Positions 1 through 9,512 are shown, numbered from the stretch's first letter. The stretch: DNA of 49,180 nucleotides from Chromatiales bacterium (ex Bugula neritina AB1) (GCA_001730015.1 MDLA01000144.1:1-49180), one strand, 5' to 3'. Translations and numbers: made by a program. The notes: generated from the sequence alone by a model not told the origin.

Positions 1-11
1 GGGCGTAGCGA

Positions 12-113
12 GGGTCACTCAGGTGCGTGAGATTTCGCCTACCACATGTGGGCGTTTAGTCATTCTAAATAACTACATGTGGTCGGTGAAAGATCGCGTG
101 TCCTGAGGGACCC
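12..113. repeat. Long imperfect inverted repeat near the left edge
   Basis: The outer arms 12-23 and 102-113 pair at 11 of 12 positions. The inner arms 41-49 and 75-83 (ACCACATGT / ACATGTGGT) pair perfectly. The sequence between outer and inner arms pairs partly, and the centre is about 25 nt. The RNA or single strand could fold into one long hairpin. Reading frame 2 is open from the edge to a TGA at 104-106, so the end of a gene from outside the window cannot be excluded. It may be a dispersed intergenic repeat or a mobile-element end; I do not recognise the family. Confidence 0.6.
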
Positions 114-130
114 GCAGCAGCGCTGGTTTA

Positions 131-158
131 TGGATGGGCACTAGTTAGTGCCCATCCA
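131..158. repeat. 28-bp palindrome spanning the left end of the insertion sequence
   Basis: TGGATGGGCACTA (131-143), two bases GT, then TAGTGCCCATCCA (146-158): perfect 13-bp arms. The right arm is the left terminal repeat of the element. The left arm lies outside it and equals the element's right terminus. The first 20 bases (131-150) recur exactly at 1815-1834 at the other end. Confidence 0.85.
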
Positions 159-1827
159 GAAAGCACTGTTTTTGGGCTTGCGTGGCTGGCGAAGGCGCGC
201 GGTTCAGAATCTAACGCCTTGCCGCAGTAAAGAAGCTGAAATTTTGAGCGGTGGTTGGTCCAATATGGCAATTATACTGGAATTTCAGCCGAACGAATCC
301 TTGCTACCCCTTTATAGCAAACGATTCCAGCAGTCACTTCCTTGATCGAAAGAAATTATTACCCCGGTCGTACTTGTCGCACCAGGTTGTAGCTCAGCAC
401 TGAGGACCACACATACGCATGGAAGCCATCGATACCCTTCCAGGTGGATTTGGATAATCCGAAACGTCGCTTGAGCTCTGATATATTTCCTTCGATACCG
501 GCTCTAAAGTTTTTCAGCTTTTTCAGCGTTTTTTCTTTGATCCCCATGTCATGAAAACCAATCCCTAAAGACTTGTGAAAGACTCTCTGACACACACCGG
601 CATTCTTCGCATATTCCACGTTATCTTTGCTCGCATACCCGCCATCGGCGACCGTGGTTTTCGGTACATCACCATACAAGTCTTTGTGTGTGTTGATGAC
701 GTCGATGTATAAATCCGAATCTGCTGGATTGCCGTTTTCTATCGAGCAAAACGTAATATAGCCATTTGGGTCAGTGCCCAGATTCACCTTGTGCCCGAAG
801 AAAGTGTCGCCGCTGTTGTCCTTCTTGATTATGTCCGTATGAGGTTCAAACAGACTGACGATTTTCTCAGCGGCGGGCACATTCTCGTTGTTGAAAACTC
901 TGCGTTGGGTTTGATCAATTACCTGTTGAAGCAAACAACGATAGTGAAAAACATCATTTAGCCAATGTCCAGTGTGCTCGCCCTTGTAGCCTTCCAATTG
1001 TACTCGTGTTAACGCTCGATTGACCTGATCCAGAACAACATGAGCACAATGGATCAAGTCTTCATAGAGTAAGTCTTTTTCTGATTTTTTTGCATGAAAT
1101 ATGCGATAACTCAACGATTTAGCTTCTTTCCTTTTATCGTTATATTTAATCGACACACCAGTTTTTATCTTGCTTCGACTGAGCAATCTGCTTAGTACAC
1201 GAATTCCATCATATAACAGCTGACTGTCACTGGGTTCTGCGATATTGCTGTGTACCACAGTACTATCAATACGCGTGACTTGTGGATCGATTGTTCCATC
1301 ATCTGCCCACTCAATCGCCAATAACTTATACACCTGCTCCAATGTCTCGGGCTGTAACCGCCGAATCGCCGAGTGTAATGCTGACCGGCTAGGGAATTGG
1401 TCTTGCTCAAGCTGAGCGAATGTTCGATAGGTGGGTGACTCTTCGAGGAAAAAAGCCAAGGAATCGTAGGTCAAGGAAAATTGCTGTTTCAGCAACAGAC
1501 AACGAAATACACTTTCCACACTCAACCCCCTTCGGCCGGTGGCGACTGCCTCCACATCGATAAGATCCTTCGCCAACAAATCGAGAATCTGCGGGTGGTT
1601 ATCGAGTATGTCCGAGATGCCCCGCAGTTGTCTGCCGATATCGTTCTCACCGCAGTAATCGTATATACTTTGCTGTGCGCGTCGATATTTTCGCATGCGT
1701 AAAATCCTCTTGGTTCGTTCTGTTTTGCTTGCAAACCTAAACATAACAAATTCAAGAGGATTTTTTCTATCTCCTGTAGATTTTATTTCATTATTTCAAT
1801 TATTTACTGCTGCCTGGATGGGCACTA
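146..1827. mobile_element. Complete insertion sequence with DDE transposase (IS1182/ISNCY-like)
   Basis: Terminal inverted repeats of about 20 bp bound the element: 146-165 and 1808-1827 agree at 18 of 20 positions, the first 14 being identical. The element is about 1.68 kb and carries one full-length transposase gene on the minus strand. The outermost bases are uncertain because the flanks also resemble the repeat. The 146-358 segment has no supported gene. The transposase reading frame is uninterrupted, so the element may be active. The family assignment rests on protein layout and could be revised by a database comparison. Confidence 0.8.
359..1744 (-). CDS. Transposase, DUF772 plus DDE type
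   Basis: A 461-residue transposase that would cut and join the ends of the surrounding element. The N-terminal third (about residues 35-145) looks like the helical DUF772 domain of IS5/IS1182/ISNCY-group transposases. The candidate catalytic residues are D160 in RIDSTVVHSN, D367 in TTVADGGYAS, and E418 in AGIEGNISELKRRFG, in the usual order with the long D-D spacing of this group. The frame is open from ATG to stop without shifts. It is the only gene between the terminal repeats. The family name (IS1182 or ISNCY) is my best judgement; the DDE transposase call is firm. Confidence 0.9.
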   Translation of the reverse strand: MFRFASKTERTKRILRMRKYRRAQQSIYDYCGENDIGRQLRGISDILDNHPQILDLLAKDLIDVEAVATGRRGLSVESVFRCLLLKQQFSLTYDSLAFFLEESPTYRTFAQLEQDQFPSRSALHSAIRRLQPETLEQVYKLLAIEWADDGTIDPQVTRIDSTVVHSNIAEPSDSQLLYDGIRVLSRLLSRSKIKTGVSIKYNDKRKEAKSLSYRIFHAKKSEKDLLYEDLIHCAHVVLDQVNRALTRVQLEGYKGEHTGHWLNDVFHYRCLLQQVIDQTQRRVFNNENVPAAEKIVSLFEPHTDIIKKDNSGDTFFGHKVNLGTDPNGYITFCSIENGNPADSDLYIDVINTHKDLYGDVPKTTVADGGYASKDNVEYAKNAGVCQRVFHKSLGIGFHDMGIKEKTLKKLKNFRAGIEGNISELKRRFGLSKSTWKGIDGFHAYVWSSVLSYNLVRQVRPG

Positions 1828-1834
1828 GTTAGTG
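1815..1834. repeat. Right-end copy of the 20-bp IS-end repeat
   Basis: Identical to 131-150. Positions 1815-1827 are the element's right terminal repeat, and 1828-1834 (GTTAGTG) continue with the first bases of the left terminus before the match stops. Confidence 0.85.
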
Positions 1835-2204
1835 TTCTTGAGGACGGATACCCCGTCCAAACAGGCGCACCCACTAGATCTTTCGGCTGCACCCGCCTGA
1901 ATATTGACTAATTTTTTGGTAATTTCCTGTGGCAACGTACTGGCAGTAGGCTTAATGTATACAGTCGCTGGCAGGCATTGTGTGTACATGGATCAGTCAC
2001 GGCGACTTGAACGTTAATGTCAGGCCACTATCTTAGAAGTCAAAACGTCAGGATTAAGGCCTGTGAACCCCCGGTAAATCGCCACAATCGCAACAACTCA
2101 GGAATCTTGTTCAGGATACATACCTGAAAACTTGCGTAACCTGCTGAACCAACTTTTGCGTCCACAGTAATTTACAGTGAGCAAATCGAACCAGAGCGAG
2201 CATT
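1835..2204. other. Intergenic stretch between the IS and the LpoB-like gene
   Basis: About 370 bases with no gene I can support. A 6-bp hairpin lies at 1842-1858 (GGACGG / CCGTCC) without a T-run. The promoter of the following lipoprotein gene must lie here or inside the IS, but I see no convincing -35/-10 pair. Confidence 0.5.
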
Positions 2205-2810
2205 ATGTCACCTTTATTTCTTAAATCACTATCAACCACCTTGTTGTGCAGCTTTCTTGTTGTTAGCGGCTGCTCCACCACACGGGTGATCGACCCGGAT
2301 TCCACGATCCACTACGACGCCTCGTACGACTTCTCTGATAAACAGGAAATCGTTGATCACCTGAGCCAGAACCTGGTTAACTTCGTCGATGGCTCGAACA
2401 GCAAACCAATTGTAATCAGTTACGGAATCGGCAATGAAACCTCCGAGCACATCAACACCGCCGGCATCAGCGACGACATCCGGCTGGCTCTGGTTCAATC
2501 CGGCCGATACCAGTTGATCAATGAAGCACAGCGAAGCAACATTCAAACGGAAACGAATTTCCAGCAACTGGGAGCTGTCCCGCCTTCTGAGCGCATTGTG
2601 CAAGGTCGGCAACTCGGGGCAGATTATATTCTGGCTGGCACACTGCGCTCGATTGTAAAAAAACAACCCAGTCAAATCCGGCTCATTAAAAAAAAGCTGG
2701 TTCATTACAGCCTGAATCTGGAGTTAACCGATACCGAAACCGGCGCGATCAGCTGGGCCGATAAAGTCGAAATTGCTCGCGAGTCTTCACGGCCTATTAT
2801 TGGCTGGTAG
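2205..2810 (+). CDS. LpoB-like outer-membrane lipoprotein (penicillin-binding protein activator family)
   Basis: A 201-residue predicted lipoprotein. The signal peptide ends in the lipobox VVSGC (Cys about residue 23), so the mature protein should be lipid-anchored, probably in the outer membrane. The body shows LpoB/PBP-activator features: ISYGIGNETSEHINT, ISDDIRLALVQSGRYQLI, a LGADYILAGTLRSI segment and a final strand pair with LELTDTETGAISW. In Enterobacteria LpoB contacts PBP1B and stimulates peptidoglycan synthesis; here that is family inference. A TPR lipoprotein gene follows after 22 bases, so the two are probably cotranscribed. CsgG-like lipoproteins share part of this fold and are the main alternative. 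Confidence 0.8.
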   Translation: MSPLFLKSLSTTLLCSFLVVSGCSTTRVIDPDSTIHYDASYDFSDKQEIVDHLSQNLVNFVDGSNSKPIVISYGIGNETSEHINTAGISDDIRLALVQSGRYQLINEAQRSNIQTETNFQQLGAVPPSERIVQGRQLGADYILAGTLRSIVKKQPSQIRLIKKKLVHYSLNLELTDTETGAISWADKVEIARESSRPIIGW

Positions 2811-2832
2811 ATCAGTGCCCACTCGCCATTCG

Positions 2833-4155
2833 ATGCGGCCGATGATTCGCCCTTTGCCGCATTCTAGAGCAGTATTGTCAGCACTTTTGCTGGCAATTTT
2901 GCTGCTATCCGGTTGCAGCACCTCCGCACTGAATCGGGCACGCTCGCAATTCTATAGTGGCGACACTACCGGCGCACTGGCAACGCTTGAAGACAGCAGT
3001 GTTGTTTCTTCTCAGGATCGCCTGCTCTACTGGCTTGAAAAAGGCCTGATTCTGCACGAAGAAGGGAATTACGAGGCTAGCGTTCGTGAATTACTTAACG
3101 CCTCGGATTATCTAGCGGCCAACGATATCATCAGTATCAGTGATCAGGCTCGTACTCTGCTAGCGAATGACTGGGCGGCAAAATACCCGGGTGAGTCAAG
3201 CGAGCGTCTATGGCTGCACAGCTACCTGATGATGAATTTTCTAACGCTCGGAAAATATGATAGCGCCGCCGTAGAAGCCAGACAGGCTCTGGAACAAATC
3301 GCTACAAACCGAAGTGTACTGGCCAAAGACACTTTCACCCGCGCTCTAATAGCGCTCAGCTTTGAAGCCGCCGGCCAACTCAACGATGCCTATATAGAAT
3401 ATCGGAAACTCGGTGATCAAACCGGTCATCCGCCATCGATCGATCAAATTCTGCTTGCGCAGGCAAAACGACTGGGCTTCACCAGTGATGCCGCCACGAT
3501 CAGTCAGCGACTTCGCGATGCCGGAATCGCAGAAGACACCAACCCGCTGGAGTACGCCAGAGACGCGGTTTTTTTTGTTGCTTCCGGGCGTATCCCACGT
3601 AAGACCAGCGGCACGTTGCTTATCAACCGCAACAGCCGAATCGCGTTTCCGGCGTATCATATTGCACCAAGCCAGTCCCCGAGACTCCAAACTACCGTTA
3701 ACGGTGCGCCGTGTGATTGCCTCCAGGTCAGTAGCGATCTGGGCCATCTGGTGCGCGATTCACTCAAAAAACGCGCGGCATTAATCACTGCAAAAACCGT
3801 CGTAAGAGCCACGGCCAAGGAATCGGTGACCGATGCAATTGCCGACAAAGACCAGTTTGCCGGAGAACTGGCACGTTTGATTTTCTTTATTCTTGAAGAA
3901 GCGGACACACGGAGCTGGCAGAGCCTGCCCCGACACCTGAGTCTGCTTCGGGTGCCACTACCGGCAAACGACAAAACCATTACACTGTCTCTGCAAGCGG
4001 GCGGCGTGGCCAGCCAAGCCTATGATATCGATTTAAACCAGGCCTTGCTGAAACCGCTACATGCAGCAAGCAACGCTATTGCCACCTCAATCGGTGAGCC
4101 GGCGGTGCCAGCCACCGACAACAGGCGTTTCCGGTTTTACCAGCTGCGCCTTTAA
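2833..4155 (+). CDS. TPR-containing lipoprotein, COG3014-like
   Basis: A lipoprotein of about 440 residues with unknown role. From the ATG at 2833 a short basic N terminus is followed by a hydrophobic stretch and lipobox LLLSGC. The next 250 residues are helical and TPR-like (YSGDTTGALATLEDS, EEGNYEASVRELLNASDYL, LGKYDSAAVEARQALEQI, AAGQLNDAYIEYRKLGDQ). The C-terminal part is beta-rich. The longer frame begins at 2773 inside the LpoB-like gene and would place about 20 polar residues before the signal peptide, so 2833 (or 2842) is preferred, although no strong ribosome-binding site is visible. Pairing with an LpoB-like gene suggests a shared envelope function, possibly in peptidoglycan synthesis. 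Confidence 0.65.
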   Translation: MRPMIRPLPHSRAVLSALLLAILLLSGCSTSALNRARSQFYSGDTTGALATLEDSSVVSSQDRLLYWLEKGLILHEEGNYEASVRELLNASDYLAANDIISISDQARTLLANDWAAKYPGESSERLWLHSYLMMNFLTLGKYDSAAVEARQALEQIATNRSVLAKDTFTRALIALSFEAAGQLNDAYIEYRKLGDQTGHPPSIDQILLAQAKRLGFTSDAATISQRLRDAGIAEDTNPLEYARDAVFFVASGRIPRKTSGTLLINRNSRIAFPAYHIAPSQSPRLQTTVNGAPCDCLQVSSDLGHLVRDSLKKRAALITAKTVVRATAKESVTDAIADKDQFAGELARLIFFILEEADTRSWQSLPRHLSLLRVPLPANDKTITLSLQAGGVASQAYDIDLNQALLKPLHAASNAIATSIGEPAVPATDNRRFRFYQLRL

Positions 4156-4164
4156 CCGGAAAAC

Positions 4165-4235
4165 CTGTCCACTTTCCGGCTGTCCACTTTCCGGAAGAGG
4201 CCTGAAACTGTTCGAACTAACTCTGTTCGAACTAA
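4165..4235. repeat. Two adjacent 15-bp-period tandem duplications between convergent genes
   Basis: CTGTCCACTTTCCGG occurs at 4165-4179 and again directly at 4180-4194. CTGTTCGAACTAA occurs at 4208-4220 and again at 4223-4235, also with period 15. The second pair covers the hemJ stop codon (4232-4234). Confidence 0.9.
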
Positions 4236-4660
4236 AAGGGCCGTACCACAACCAATATCGTAATTATTGCAAAAAGTATAAAAGGCACCTCATTCAGCAT
4301 TCGCAGTTTGCTGTCAGTAACCTCCGCTGCTCCTGCATCTATCTTTTTGCCAATGCCGACGAATACCCCGTGAATTGCAGTTATTCCCAGCACCAGTAAC
4401 AGCTTGACCCACAACCATTTTGACGAAGCGATTGACGGATTCAACGTGACCATCGTAATACCGAAGATCCAGGTCGCCAGCATACTCGGGGTCAGTATAA
4501 TCCGCCGCAACTGACCGGACGCTTTTTGCATTCGATCATAGAGTTCGTTGCCCGGCTTACTCGCGAGCTGATGCAGCTTATATCTAGGGTAGATCAGCAG
4601 TGCTGCAACCCACGATACCACCGCAATAATGTGAAACGCCTTGACCCAGAGATATAGCAC
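4232..4660 (-). CDS. hemJ: HemJ-type protoporphyrinogen IX oxidase
   Basis: A 142-residue membrane protein of the HemJ/UPF0093 family, which oxidises protoporphyrinogen IX to protoporphyrin IX, the penultimate haem step, in the inner membrane. The N-terminal signature KAFHIIAVVSWVAALLIYPR is typical, including the conserved His at residue 10. Further hydrophobic segments lie near residues 55-72, 83-103 and 125-140, giving about four helices, and the length is standard for the family. The start is GTG (4658-4660) preceded by AGGA about eight bases upstream. It converges with the TPR lipoprotein gene and is 55 bases downstream of the ppsA stop side. If HemJ is the only such oxidase in the genome, haem synthesis would depend on it; that cannot be judged from this window. 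Confidence 0.92.
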   Translation of the reverse strand: MLYLWVKAFHIIAVVSWVAALLIYPRYKLHQLASKPGNELYDRMQKASGQLRRIILTPSMLATWIFGITMVTLNPSIASSKWLWVKLLLVLGITAIHGVFVGIGKKIDAGAAEVTDSKLRMLNEVPFILFAIITILVVVRPF

Positions 4661-4715
4661 TGAAATTTCCTGTAAACAAAATACTATGATCCACTATTGT
4701 GGCAAAAATATCCAT

Positions 4716-7139
4716 CTAGACAGATTCACCTGCTAAAAACAACCAGGTTTCCACAACCGTATCCGGATTCAATGAGACACTTGAGATACCCTGTTCCATG
4801 AGCCATTTAGCCAGATCGGGGTGATCTGATGGACCTTGTCCGCAGATGCCCACGTATTTACCCGCTTTATTGGCCGCAGCAATCGCACAAGCGAGCATTT
4901 TCTTAACTGCCGGGTCGCGCTCATCGAACAGGTGCGCAATCAGCCCGGAATCGCGGTCAAGGCCGAGGGTGAGCTGCGTGAGATCATTCGAGCCGATAGA
5001 AAAGCCATCGAATTTTTCTAGAAATTCTTCAGCCAGAATGGCGTTACTCGGCACTTCGCACATCATGACAATATTCAGATCATTTTTTCCACGTTCCAGA
5101 CCGTTTTCTTTAAGCAACTGCAGAACGTCGTCAGCCTCCTGCAAAGTGCGCACGAACGGAATCATAATCCAGACGTTAGTCAGACCCATTTCATCACGAA
5201 CTTTGCGCAATGCCTGACATTCCAGCTCAAAGCACTCTCTGAATGACGATGCGATATATCTGGAAGCACCGCGAAATCCGATCATCGGATTTTCTTCGTC
5301 AGGCTCGAACAGATCACCCCCGATCATGTTGGCGTATTCATTCGATTTAAAATCACTGAGCCGTACAATAACGGGATGTGGGGCAAACGCCGCCGCCAGC
5401 GTCGAAACCCCTTCAACCAGTTTTTCCACATAAAACTCAACCGGTGATTCATAGCCCGCAAACCGCTCTTTAATTTGCGTTTTTATTGAATCTTCCATCA
5501 TTTCGTAGTTCAACAGTGCTTTGGGATGAACGCCGATTGTATTGCTTATCATAAACTCCAGCCTCAGCAAGCCGACGCCGTGATTGGGCAGTCGCTGAAA
5601 ATCAAACGCTCGTTCCGGGTTGCCTACATTCATGGTTATTTTAAACGGGAGGTCTGGCAGTTTATCCAGCTTTAATTCATCAACGTTGTACTGCAGCTGT
5701 CCCTGGTAGACTTTGCCTGTATCACCTTCGGCGCATGTCACGGTAACATCGAGACCATCTTCCAGGAGCTCCGTCGCATTGTTACAACCAACAACTGCAG
5801 GAACCCCCAGTTCCCGAGCAATAATCGCCGCATGGCAGGTTCGTCCACCGCGATTAGTAACAATCGCCGCAGCGCGTTTCATCACCGGCTCCCAGTCCGG
5901 ATCGGTCATATCAGTAACCAGAACATCGCCATCCTGTACTCTGGAAAGCTGATCCAGACTCGGAATATTTCGTACTTTTCCTGCACCGATTCGCTGACCG
6001 ATACTGCGGCCGGTAACCAGAACTTTTGAATTGTTCTCATTCAGGGAATAACGACGGATGACATTTTTGTCACTGCGAGACTCGACCGTCTCGGGCCGGG
6101 CCTGCAAAATATAGAGCGTGCCATCATTACCGTCTTTACCCCACTCGATATCCATAGGACGGCCATAATGCTTTTCGATCGTAACCGCCATTTCGGCCAG
6201 CGATGTGACGTCTGAATCAGTTAGAGAAAACCGCATCCTTTCGGATTCGTCGGTATCTATAGTCTCTACAGCAACCTGATCCCCATATACCATTTTGATC
6301 AGCTTACTGCCACGATTGCGCCTGACAATAGCCGGTCTTCCCGCGGCCAGAGTAGTCTTATGAACATAAAATTCATCGGGATTAACAGACCCCTGCACAA
6401 CGCATTCACCCAACCCCCACGAAGAGGTGATAAATACAACATCTTCAAAGCCGGTTTCAGTATCAATAGAGAACAGCACTCCACTCGAGCCAATATCACT
6501 GCGTACCATGCGCTGTATCCCCGCCGACAAAGCTACATCGGCATGATCAAACCCCTGATGCACCCGGTAAGATATCGCTCGATCATTATAGAGTGAGGCG
6601 AAAACCTCCTTGATTCGCAGCAGCACAGTATCGATACCATTCACATTAAGAAATGTCTCCTGCTGCCCGGCAAATGAAGCTTCCGGCAAATCCTCGGCCG
6701 TTGCTGAAGATCGGACCGCAACGGAGATTTCCGCGGAACTACCCTCTTGCAATTTACCGTAAGCTTCTCGTACCGCTTGTTCCAATGCCTCGGGAAACGG
6801 CGTATCCAGCACCCTCTGGCGGATTTGACTACCGAGCACGGTTAGCTGATCTACATCTTCGACATCAAAATCTGCCAGCAATGAATTAATTTCTTTATCA
6901 AGATCGTTATGTGCCAGAAACGCCCGGAATGCTTCGGCTGTTGTCGCAAAGCCACCGGGCACCTGGATTCCTGCACTGGACAGATTACTGATCATCTCCC
7001 CCAGCGAAGCATTCTTGCCACCGACAACGGCAACATCACCCATACCAAGCTGATCAAACCAGATTACATAGTTATTCAAGGCAGTTCTCTTGTTAACATT
7101 CAGGGTAGATAGCGAACTCAGTTCACTCTGCTTCCGCAT
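4716..7139 (-). CDS. ppsA: Phosphoenolpyruvate synthase
   Basis: An 807-residue PpsA (pyruvate, water dikinase) that converts pyruvate plus ATP to phosphoenolpyruvate, AMP and phosphate for gluconeogenesis in the cytoplasm. Three domains are seen in order: the N-terminal ATP-binding domain with [13 protein letters not shown] and [20 protein letters not shown], the phosphohistidine domain with [20 protein letters not shown] (His about residue 435), and the C-terminal TIM barrel with [17 protein letters not shown] and [18 protein letters not shown], ending with the catalytic-cysteine loop [11 protein letters not shown]. It is about 15 residues longer than the E. coli enzyme at the N terminus; the ATG at 7139 has only a weak ribosome-binding site, so a slightly later start is possible. 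It is divergent from ppsR, the gene for its regulator. Confidence 0.97.
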   Translation of the reverse strand: MRKQSELSSLSTLNVNKRTALNNYVIWFDQLGMGDVAVVGGKNASLGEMISNLSSAGIQVPGGFATTAEAFRAFLAHNDLDKEINSLLADFDVEDVDQLTVLGSQIRQRVLDTPFPEALEQAVREAYGKLQEGSSAEISVAVRSSATAEDLPEASFAGQQETFLNVNGIDTVLLRIKEVFASLYNDRAISYRVHQGFDHADVALSAGIQRMVRSDIGSSGVLFSIDTETGFEDVVFITSSWGLGECVVQGSVNPDEFYVHKTTLAAGRPAIVRRNRGSKLIKMVYGDQVAVETIDTDESERMRFSLTDSDVTSLAEMAVTIEKHYGRPMDIEWGKDGNDGTLYILQARPETVESRSDKNVIRRYSLNENNSKVLVTGRSIGQRIGAGKVRNIPSLDQLSRVQDGDVLVTDMTDPDWEPVMKRAAAIVTNRGGRTCHAAIIARELGVPAVVGCNNATELLEDGLDVTVTCAEGDTGKVYQGQLQYNVDELKLDKLPDLPFKITMNVGNPERAFDFQRLPNHGVGLLRLEFMISNTIGVHPKALLNYEMMEDSIKTQIKERFAGYESPVEFYVEKLVEGVSTLAAAFAPHPVIVRLSDFKSNEYANMIGGDLFEPDEENPMIGFRGASRYIASSFRECFELECQALRKVRDEMGLTNVWIMIPFVRTLQEADDVLQLLKENGLERGKNDLNIVMMCEVPSNAILAEEFLEKFDGFSIGSNDLTQLTLGLDRDSGLIAHLFDERDPAVKKMLACAIAAANKAGKYVGICGQGPSDHPDLAKWLMEQGISSVSLNPDTVVETWLFLAGESV

Positions 7140-7336
7140 TGTGTGCCCGCGATCGCATAGTAGCTGTAATTGACTGCAATAATTTTACGACCACAAATGA
7201 CTAAGTGTAGCTCCGAACCGAACAATGCGCTGGCGAGTCTACCATGAGATCATAGCACTGACCTTCGCTGATATACCAAGCTGCAGAACCCTGGCGTACC
7301 AGTAGTTCGCCAACTCGATATCAAGGCTGTTACTCC

Positions 7337-8155
7337 ATGCAAAAACGCTACACCTATGTCATCTCTGATCGAACCGGCCTGACGGCTGAAGCGCTCAGCC
7401 ACAGTCTTCTCAGTCAATTCCCGCAGGTGAAATTCGAAGTTGAAAATCTGCCATTTGTCGACACAAAAGAAAAAGCCATAAAAACTCTCGAACTGATCAA
7501 CCGTAAAGCCGCTGAATACGGAGCTAAACCGCTGGTGTTCGCGACCTTGGTCAACGATGAAACCAGAGCCATAATCGCCAGTGCAAACGCGGTATTTTTT
7601 GACCTTTTCGACACATTTATAGGGCCAATGGAGAAAGTACTTGACGTTGAGTCTTCACATTCGGTCGGCAAATCTCACGGTGTTCTTGATTTTGCTCAAT
7701 ATTCCGCACGGATGAGCGCGGTGAATTTCGCCATGACAACAGATGACGGCATGGAAACAGATCACTACGCCCGCGCAGAAGTTATAGTGATCGGGCCATC
7801 ACGTGCCGGAAAAACACCGACCTGCCTGTATTTGTCTTTGCAGTTCGGGGTATTTGCTGCCAACTACCCTCTCACCGATAGTGACCTGACGTCTACCGCG
7901 CTGCCCCCACCTCTGGCAAACCACGCTGACAAGCTGTTTGGGTTAACGATTGATCCTTTCAGATTACAGCAGATTCGACAGGAGAGGTTCTCCGGCGATA
8001 CCTACGCGTCAGCCAAAACGTGTCAGTTCGAAGTTGCGCAGGCGGAGGCCATGTACCGCAGCTCAAAAACGCCCTTCGTCAATACCACAAAAAAATCTGT
8101 TGAAGAAATCGGCGCGTACATTCTTCATAAAGCAGCGTTACGACGAAAAATATAG
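7337..8155 (+). CDS. ppsR: PEP synthase regulatory protein (bifunctional kinase/pyrophosphorylase)
   Basis: A 272-residue DUF299 protein. Such proteins inactivate PEP synthase by ADP-dependent phosphorylation of a threonine and reactivate it by phosphate-dependent removal. The N terminus TYVISDRTGLTAEALSHSLL and the P-loop-like GPSRAGKTPTCLYLSLQFG (about residues 153-171), followed by AANYPLTDSDL, are diagnostic. The length is usual for the family. The ATG at 7337 has AAGG about ten bases upstream. It is divergently arranged from ppsA across 197 bases, a conserved neighbourhood that supports the assignment. A short hairpin (8155-8171, GCGGC / GCCGC) overlaps the stop codon but lacks a T-run. 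Confidence 0.95.
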   Translation: MQKRYTYVISDRTGLTAEALSHSLLSQFPQVKFEVENLPFVDTKEKAIKTLELINRKAAEYGAKPLVFATLVNDETRAIIASANAVFFDLFDTFIGPMEKVLDVESSHSVGKSHGVLDFAQYSARMSAVNFAMTTDDGMETDHYARAEVIVIGPSRAGKTPTCLYLSLQFGVFAANYPLTDSDLTSTALPPPLANHADKLFGLTIDPFRLQQIRQERFSGDTYASAKTCQFEVAQAEAMYRSSKTPFVNTTKKSVEEIGAYILHKAALRRKI

Positions 8156-8333
8156 CGGCAATTCGAGCCGCCAACGGCACTAACGTTCAGCCCCAGTAAA
8201 GTGACCACCCAGCTGGTAGAATGTGAGCGTCCCCCGATTAACCGGGCTACATCCTCAGACGCTGCACGTCACGTCGATACTGATACTATACTTCTGTGTT
8301 CAACAGCAACCAATTTCGTGAGCAACCGCTCTA

Positions 8334-9341
8334 ATGAAGATACTCGTCACCGGTACCGCCGGATTTATCGGCTCCTCACTTGCCCATCGATTGATTGATC
8401 GAGGGGATCAGGTTATTGGCATCGATAACATCAACGACTACTACGATACCTCGTTAAAGCTTGATCGCTTAAAACGTTTGACAATACGCGAGGGTTTTAT
8501 CGAGCAGCGAATCTCAATCGAAGATCGCGAGGCAATGGAGAATTGCTTTGCCGAGCACAAGCCCGACCGGGTAGTGAACCTGGCCGCGCAAGCCGGAGTA
8601 CGGTATTCGATCGAGAACCCTTACGCCTACATCGACGCAAATATTTACGGCTTTATGAATATTCTTGAGAATTGCCGCAATCACGAGGTCGAACATTTAG
8701 TCTATGCCTCGACAAGCTCAGTCTATGGTGCGCACACCAACATGCCATTCTCTGTTCACGATCACGTTGATCATCCGGTAAGTTTGTATGCTGCCACAAA
8801 AAAATCGAACGAGCTAATGGCGCACACGTACAGCCATCTTTTTAATATTCCAACAACAGGGCTCAGATTCTTCACCGTTTATGGACCATGGGGCAGGCCG
8901 GATATGGCGCTGTTCATGTTCACCAGAAAAATTCTCGCCGGGGACCCCATTGATGTATTCAATCACGGGAACCATCGACGTGACTTCACCTTCATTGACG
9001 ATATCGTCGAAGGTGTTATTCGATCACTCGATAATGTCGCTAGCCCCAACCCCCGGTGGAATAGTGATTCACCGGATTCGGCAACCAGTACCGCACCCTA
9101 CAGGGTCTACAATATCGGCAACAGCGAACCGGTCAACCTGATGAGATACATCGAAGTGCTTGAGGAATGCCTGGGCAAAAAAGCAGAGCGCAATCTGCTA
9201 CCTCTGCAATTAGGTGATGTCCCGGATACCTATGCAGATGTTTCAGATTTAGTGCAAGACGTAGGTTATAAACCCGAGACTACAGTAGAGGATGGTATAG
9301 CAGCATTTGTTGAATGGTATCGCAGCTACTACCAATGCTAG
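8334..9341 (+). CDS. NAD-dependent epimerase, UDP-glucuronate 4-epimerase-like
   Basis: A 335-residue extended short-chain dehydrogenase. The NAD-binding motif TGTAGFIG is at residues 6-13, and the catalytic pair sits in [20 protein letters not shown] (Tyr about 152, Lys about 156) with the upstream Ser in [26 protein letters not shown] and [16 protein letters not shown] are typical of CapI/UDP-glucuronate 4-epimerases, which make UDP-galacturonate for capsule or lipopolysaccharide. Other UDP-sugar epimerases of this subgroup cannot be excluded. It stands alone, 178 bases after ppsR and facing the porin gene, but its product could feed the glycosyltransferases further right; that link is inference. 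Confidence 0.85.
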   Translation: MKILVTGTAGFIGSSLAHRLIDRGDQVIGIDNINDYYDTSLKLDRLKRLTIREGFIEQRISIEDREAMENCFAEHKPDRVVNLAAQAGVRYSIENPYAYIDANIYGFMNILENCRNHEVEHLVYASTSSVYGAHTNMPFSVHDHVDHPVSLYAATKKSNELMAHTYSHLFNIPTTGLRFFTVYGPWGRPDMALFMFTRKILAGDPIDVFNHGNHRRDFTFIDDIVEGVIRSLDNVASPNPRWNSDSPDSATSTAPYRVYNIGNSEPVNLMRYIEVLEECLGKKAERNLLPLQLGDVPDTYADVSDLVQDVGYKPETTVEDGIAAFVEWYRSYYQC

Positions 9342-9492
9342 TCGCGATTTATGCATAAAAGGTAAATGGATTATAGATAGCGCTTTAGTTACCACTCTAC
9401 AAAGCTTGTAATTTGACAATGCCTACCTCATAACAAAAGTACGCGGTGAGGCAGCACCAACTGAATTTCCAACTTTCAATTGTATAAATGCA

Positions 9493-9512
9493 AAAGGGGC
9501 CTAAGCCCCTTT
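9493..9512 (-). terminator. Rho-independent terminator of the porin gene
   Basis: Perfect 8-bp stem AAAGGGGC / GCCCCTTT with a 4-base loop, about 30 bases beyond the porin stop. On the minus strand the stem runs directly into TTTTG. Confidence 0.8.

Noticed and set aside
2..106. Open frame running in from the left edge and ending TGA at 104-106
   Set aside because: Only 34 codons, fully inside the inverted repeat, with no recognisable family; reported as a repeat instead of a gene.
148..345. 65-codon plus-strand frame inside the left part of the IS
   Set aside because: Begins in the terminal repeat and has no domain; other DDE elements of this type carry a single transposase gene.
2232..2705. 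157-codon minus-strand open frame inside the LpoB-like gene
   Set aside because: Antisense to a gene with a clear lipobox and family motifs; its own translation shows no recognisable domain or ribosome-binding site.
7140..7336. Promoter TTGACT with a 17-base spacer to ACAAAT between ppsA and ppsR
   Set aside because: The -10 element matches only three of six positions; too weak to list.
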